Positions 62,930-64,000 of a stretch of 64,000 nt of DNA are shown here, in pieces. Made by a program: the position numbers and the translations under genes. The notes under the pieces were generated by a model that saw nothing but the letters and a program-made list of their open reading frames with translations, was not told the origin of the DNA and did no database searches. The stretch's first letter is position 1. Each line of letters starts with the position of its first letter. Source of the DNA: Rhizobium sophorae (GTDB lineage Bacteria; Pseudomonadota; Alphaproteobacteria; Rhizobiales; Rhizobiaceae); contig NZ_JABFCN010000021.1 of NCBI RefSeq assembly GCF_013087515.1, positions 62,001 to 126,000 on the forward strand, read 5' to 3'.

Positions 62930-63571
62930 ATGCAAAAAATGAATAACGCGGCAGCCGGAGAAATCGTAGTCTCCATGGCAAGAGCGATCATCGACAACCG
63001 CGACTACCTCAGCGAGATCGACGGCAAGATTGGCGACGGCGATCACGGAATAAATATGGCGAAAGGTTTCGGTTTAGTGGCCGACCGGATACGCGGCAAG
63101 GAGCTATCGCTCGCAAAAGCGCTTGAGACCCTGGGAACAGTCCTGATGACCGAGATCGGCGGATCTATGGGTCCGCTTTACGGTGTGATGTTCACCGAGT
63201 TTGCCCAGCAGATCGATCAGGTCGACCAGATCGACAGCAAGACGTTCAGCCGAATGCTGCATGCTGGCTTGACGGGTATTCAAGAAATTGGTTCGGCTAA
63301 AGTCGGCGACAAGACATTGCTTGACACGTTGGTGCCTGCTGTTGAAGCTTTTGACAAAGCGACATCAGAAGGAAAATCCTTCGACGAGGCATTGGAACTC
63401 CTCGTTGCGGCAGCCGAAAGTGGCCGCGATTCGACGGTGAACTTGATCGCACGGATCGGCCGAGCCAGCAGGCTGGGCGAACGATCGCTCGGCGTGCTGG
63501 ATGCTGGTGCGACGTCTTGCGCGCTGATCCTCAAGGAGTTGTCTGAGGGAACCCGTGATAGGCTTCAATAG
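62930..63571 (+). CDS. dhaL: Dihydroxyacetone kinase-type subunit DhaL
   Basis: Nucleotide-binding subunit, 213 residues. KIGDGDHGINMAKGF supplies the Asp residues for magnesium and nucleotide. TEIGGSMGPLYG is the conserved glycine loop, and DKTLLDTLVPA and GRDSTVNLIARIGRASRLGERSLGVLDAGA complete the family pattern. AAGGAGGG precedes the ATG, 10 bases after the DhaK gene. It works as a complex with DhaK. Confidence 0.93.
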   Translation: MQKMNNAAAGEIVVSMARAIIDNRDYLSEIDGKIGDGDHGINMAKGFGLVADRIRGKELSLAKALETLGTVLMTEIGGSMGPLYGVMFTEFAQQIDQVDQIDSKTFSRMLHAGLTGIQEIGSAKVGDKTLLDTLVPAVEAFDKATSEGKSFDEALELLVAAAESGRDSTVNLIARIGRASRLGERSLGVLDAGATSCALILKELSEGTRDRLQ

Positions 63572-64000
63572 TGTCATCGCTTCTTGAGCGTGATCATACT
63601 GAGAACCGAAGTGATGCCGAGCTTAAGGGGAAGCCAATCCAGAGTGCCGCTCGGTTATTGATGTGAAACGCGCCGCGATAGAAATCCGGCAACACTCCTC
63701 CGTGTGCCGCCCGAGGGTGGACACCCGCTTTCGCGGCCATCCGGGAATCAAACTTAGCGGACAGATTGGGTCGGCGGCGAACTATGCATTCGGTCTCCGG
63801 GCACCATCGCTCTCGCTTGCAGGGTCGGGTTCCGCAAACCGCGAAAGGCACGACTCATCGCAACTTAGGCGGTGCCACGACTGAAGCTGACGCGACATTC
63901 GGTCACGCGGCGACGCAGAGTCCTTCGCTCAGCTAACACCTGACCCGCTAAATCGAAGACACGAGTAATCGGCCTGGGGGAGCGACGACCTGGCACGAAG
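63572..64000. other. Final 429 bases without a recognised gene
   Basis: Short frames exist on both strands (for example 63594-63851 minus), but none shows a family pattern I can name. No terminator hairpin with a T-run was found directly after the DhaL gene. Confidence 0.45.

Noticed and set aside
1..64000. CRISPR arrays, tRNA or rRNA genes, replication origin
   Set aside because: No regularly spaced repeats, no cloverleaf or rRNA sequence, and no repABC or similar genes were recognised on reading both strands.

Overview
The window looks like accessory DNA from an alphaproteobacterium of the Rhizobiaceae type. It is GC-rich and has many periplasmic-binding-protein transporters (ABC and TRAP), three methyl-accepting chemotaxis proteins, a PAS-GGDEF-EAL protein, Zn alcohol dehydrogenases and decayed IS6-family transposase pieces. 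No rRNA, tRNA, CRISPR array or replication genes were seen. Placement on a secondary replicon is an inference.

Layout. 0-6.5 kb: end of an alpha/beta hydrolase gene, then a sugar-type ABC transporter (binding protein, fused ATPase, two permeases) and an aldehyde dehydrogenase. 7.3-16.5 kb: a minus-strand alcohol dehydrogenase, divergent from a second ABC transporter (Tat-type binding protein) followed by another alcohol dehydrogenase, an ABM-fold protein and a type II NADH dehydrogenase. 17-22 kb: a degenerate SDR, a chemoreceptor with a stem-loop over its ribosome binding site, and an orphan binding protein. 22.3-29.7 kb: two IS6-family transposase remnants bracketing a GGDEF-EAL protein, a second chemoreceptor and an AraC regulator. 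29.7-40.3 kb: a minus-strand block holding flavin reductase, carboxymuconolactone-decarboxylase-like protein, RutA-like flavin monooxygenase, binding protein, aminotransferase, GFA-fold protein, ABC ATPase and two permeases, NAD(P)H:FMN reductase and RibB. 40.4-49.2 kb: SDR, SCP2-like/hydrolase, GntR regulator, two metallo-beta-lactamase (MBL) fold hydrolases, a third alcohol dehydrogenase and a third chemoreceptor. 49.6-54.1 kb: GH3 glycosidase, broken vapC, an HNH-like small protein and an exported MBL hydrolase. 54.7-63.6 kb: TRAP transporter, 3-hydroxyisobutyrate-dehydrogenase-like enzyme, hydrolase, LysR regulator, TIM-barrel isomerase and DhaK-DhaL.

How it may work together. A shared operator, TTGACAGATTGTCTG(C/A) continuing toward TAATCTG, lies upstream of genes spread from 8.4 to 49.3 kb. 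The GntR/FCD regulator gene at 42.9 kb has a related palindrome (TTGTCTGACAA) before it. This ties import (two ABC systems), redox enzymes (alcohol dehydrogenase, SDR, flavin monooxygenase plus reductase), hydrolases or lactonases and a chemoreceptor into one inferred regulon. RibB and a second FMN reductase in the same block suggest a built-in flavin supply. The substrate cannot be read from sequence. I infer a compound taken up by sugar-type ABC transporters, attacked by a two-component flavin monooxygenase, and opened by hydrolases. The 54.7-63.6 kb block looks like a separate LysR-controlled pathway for a hydroxy acid or short sugar.
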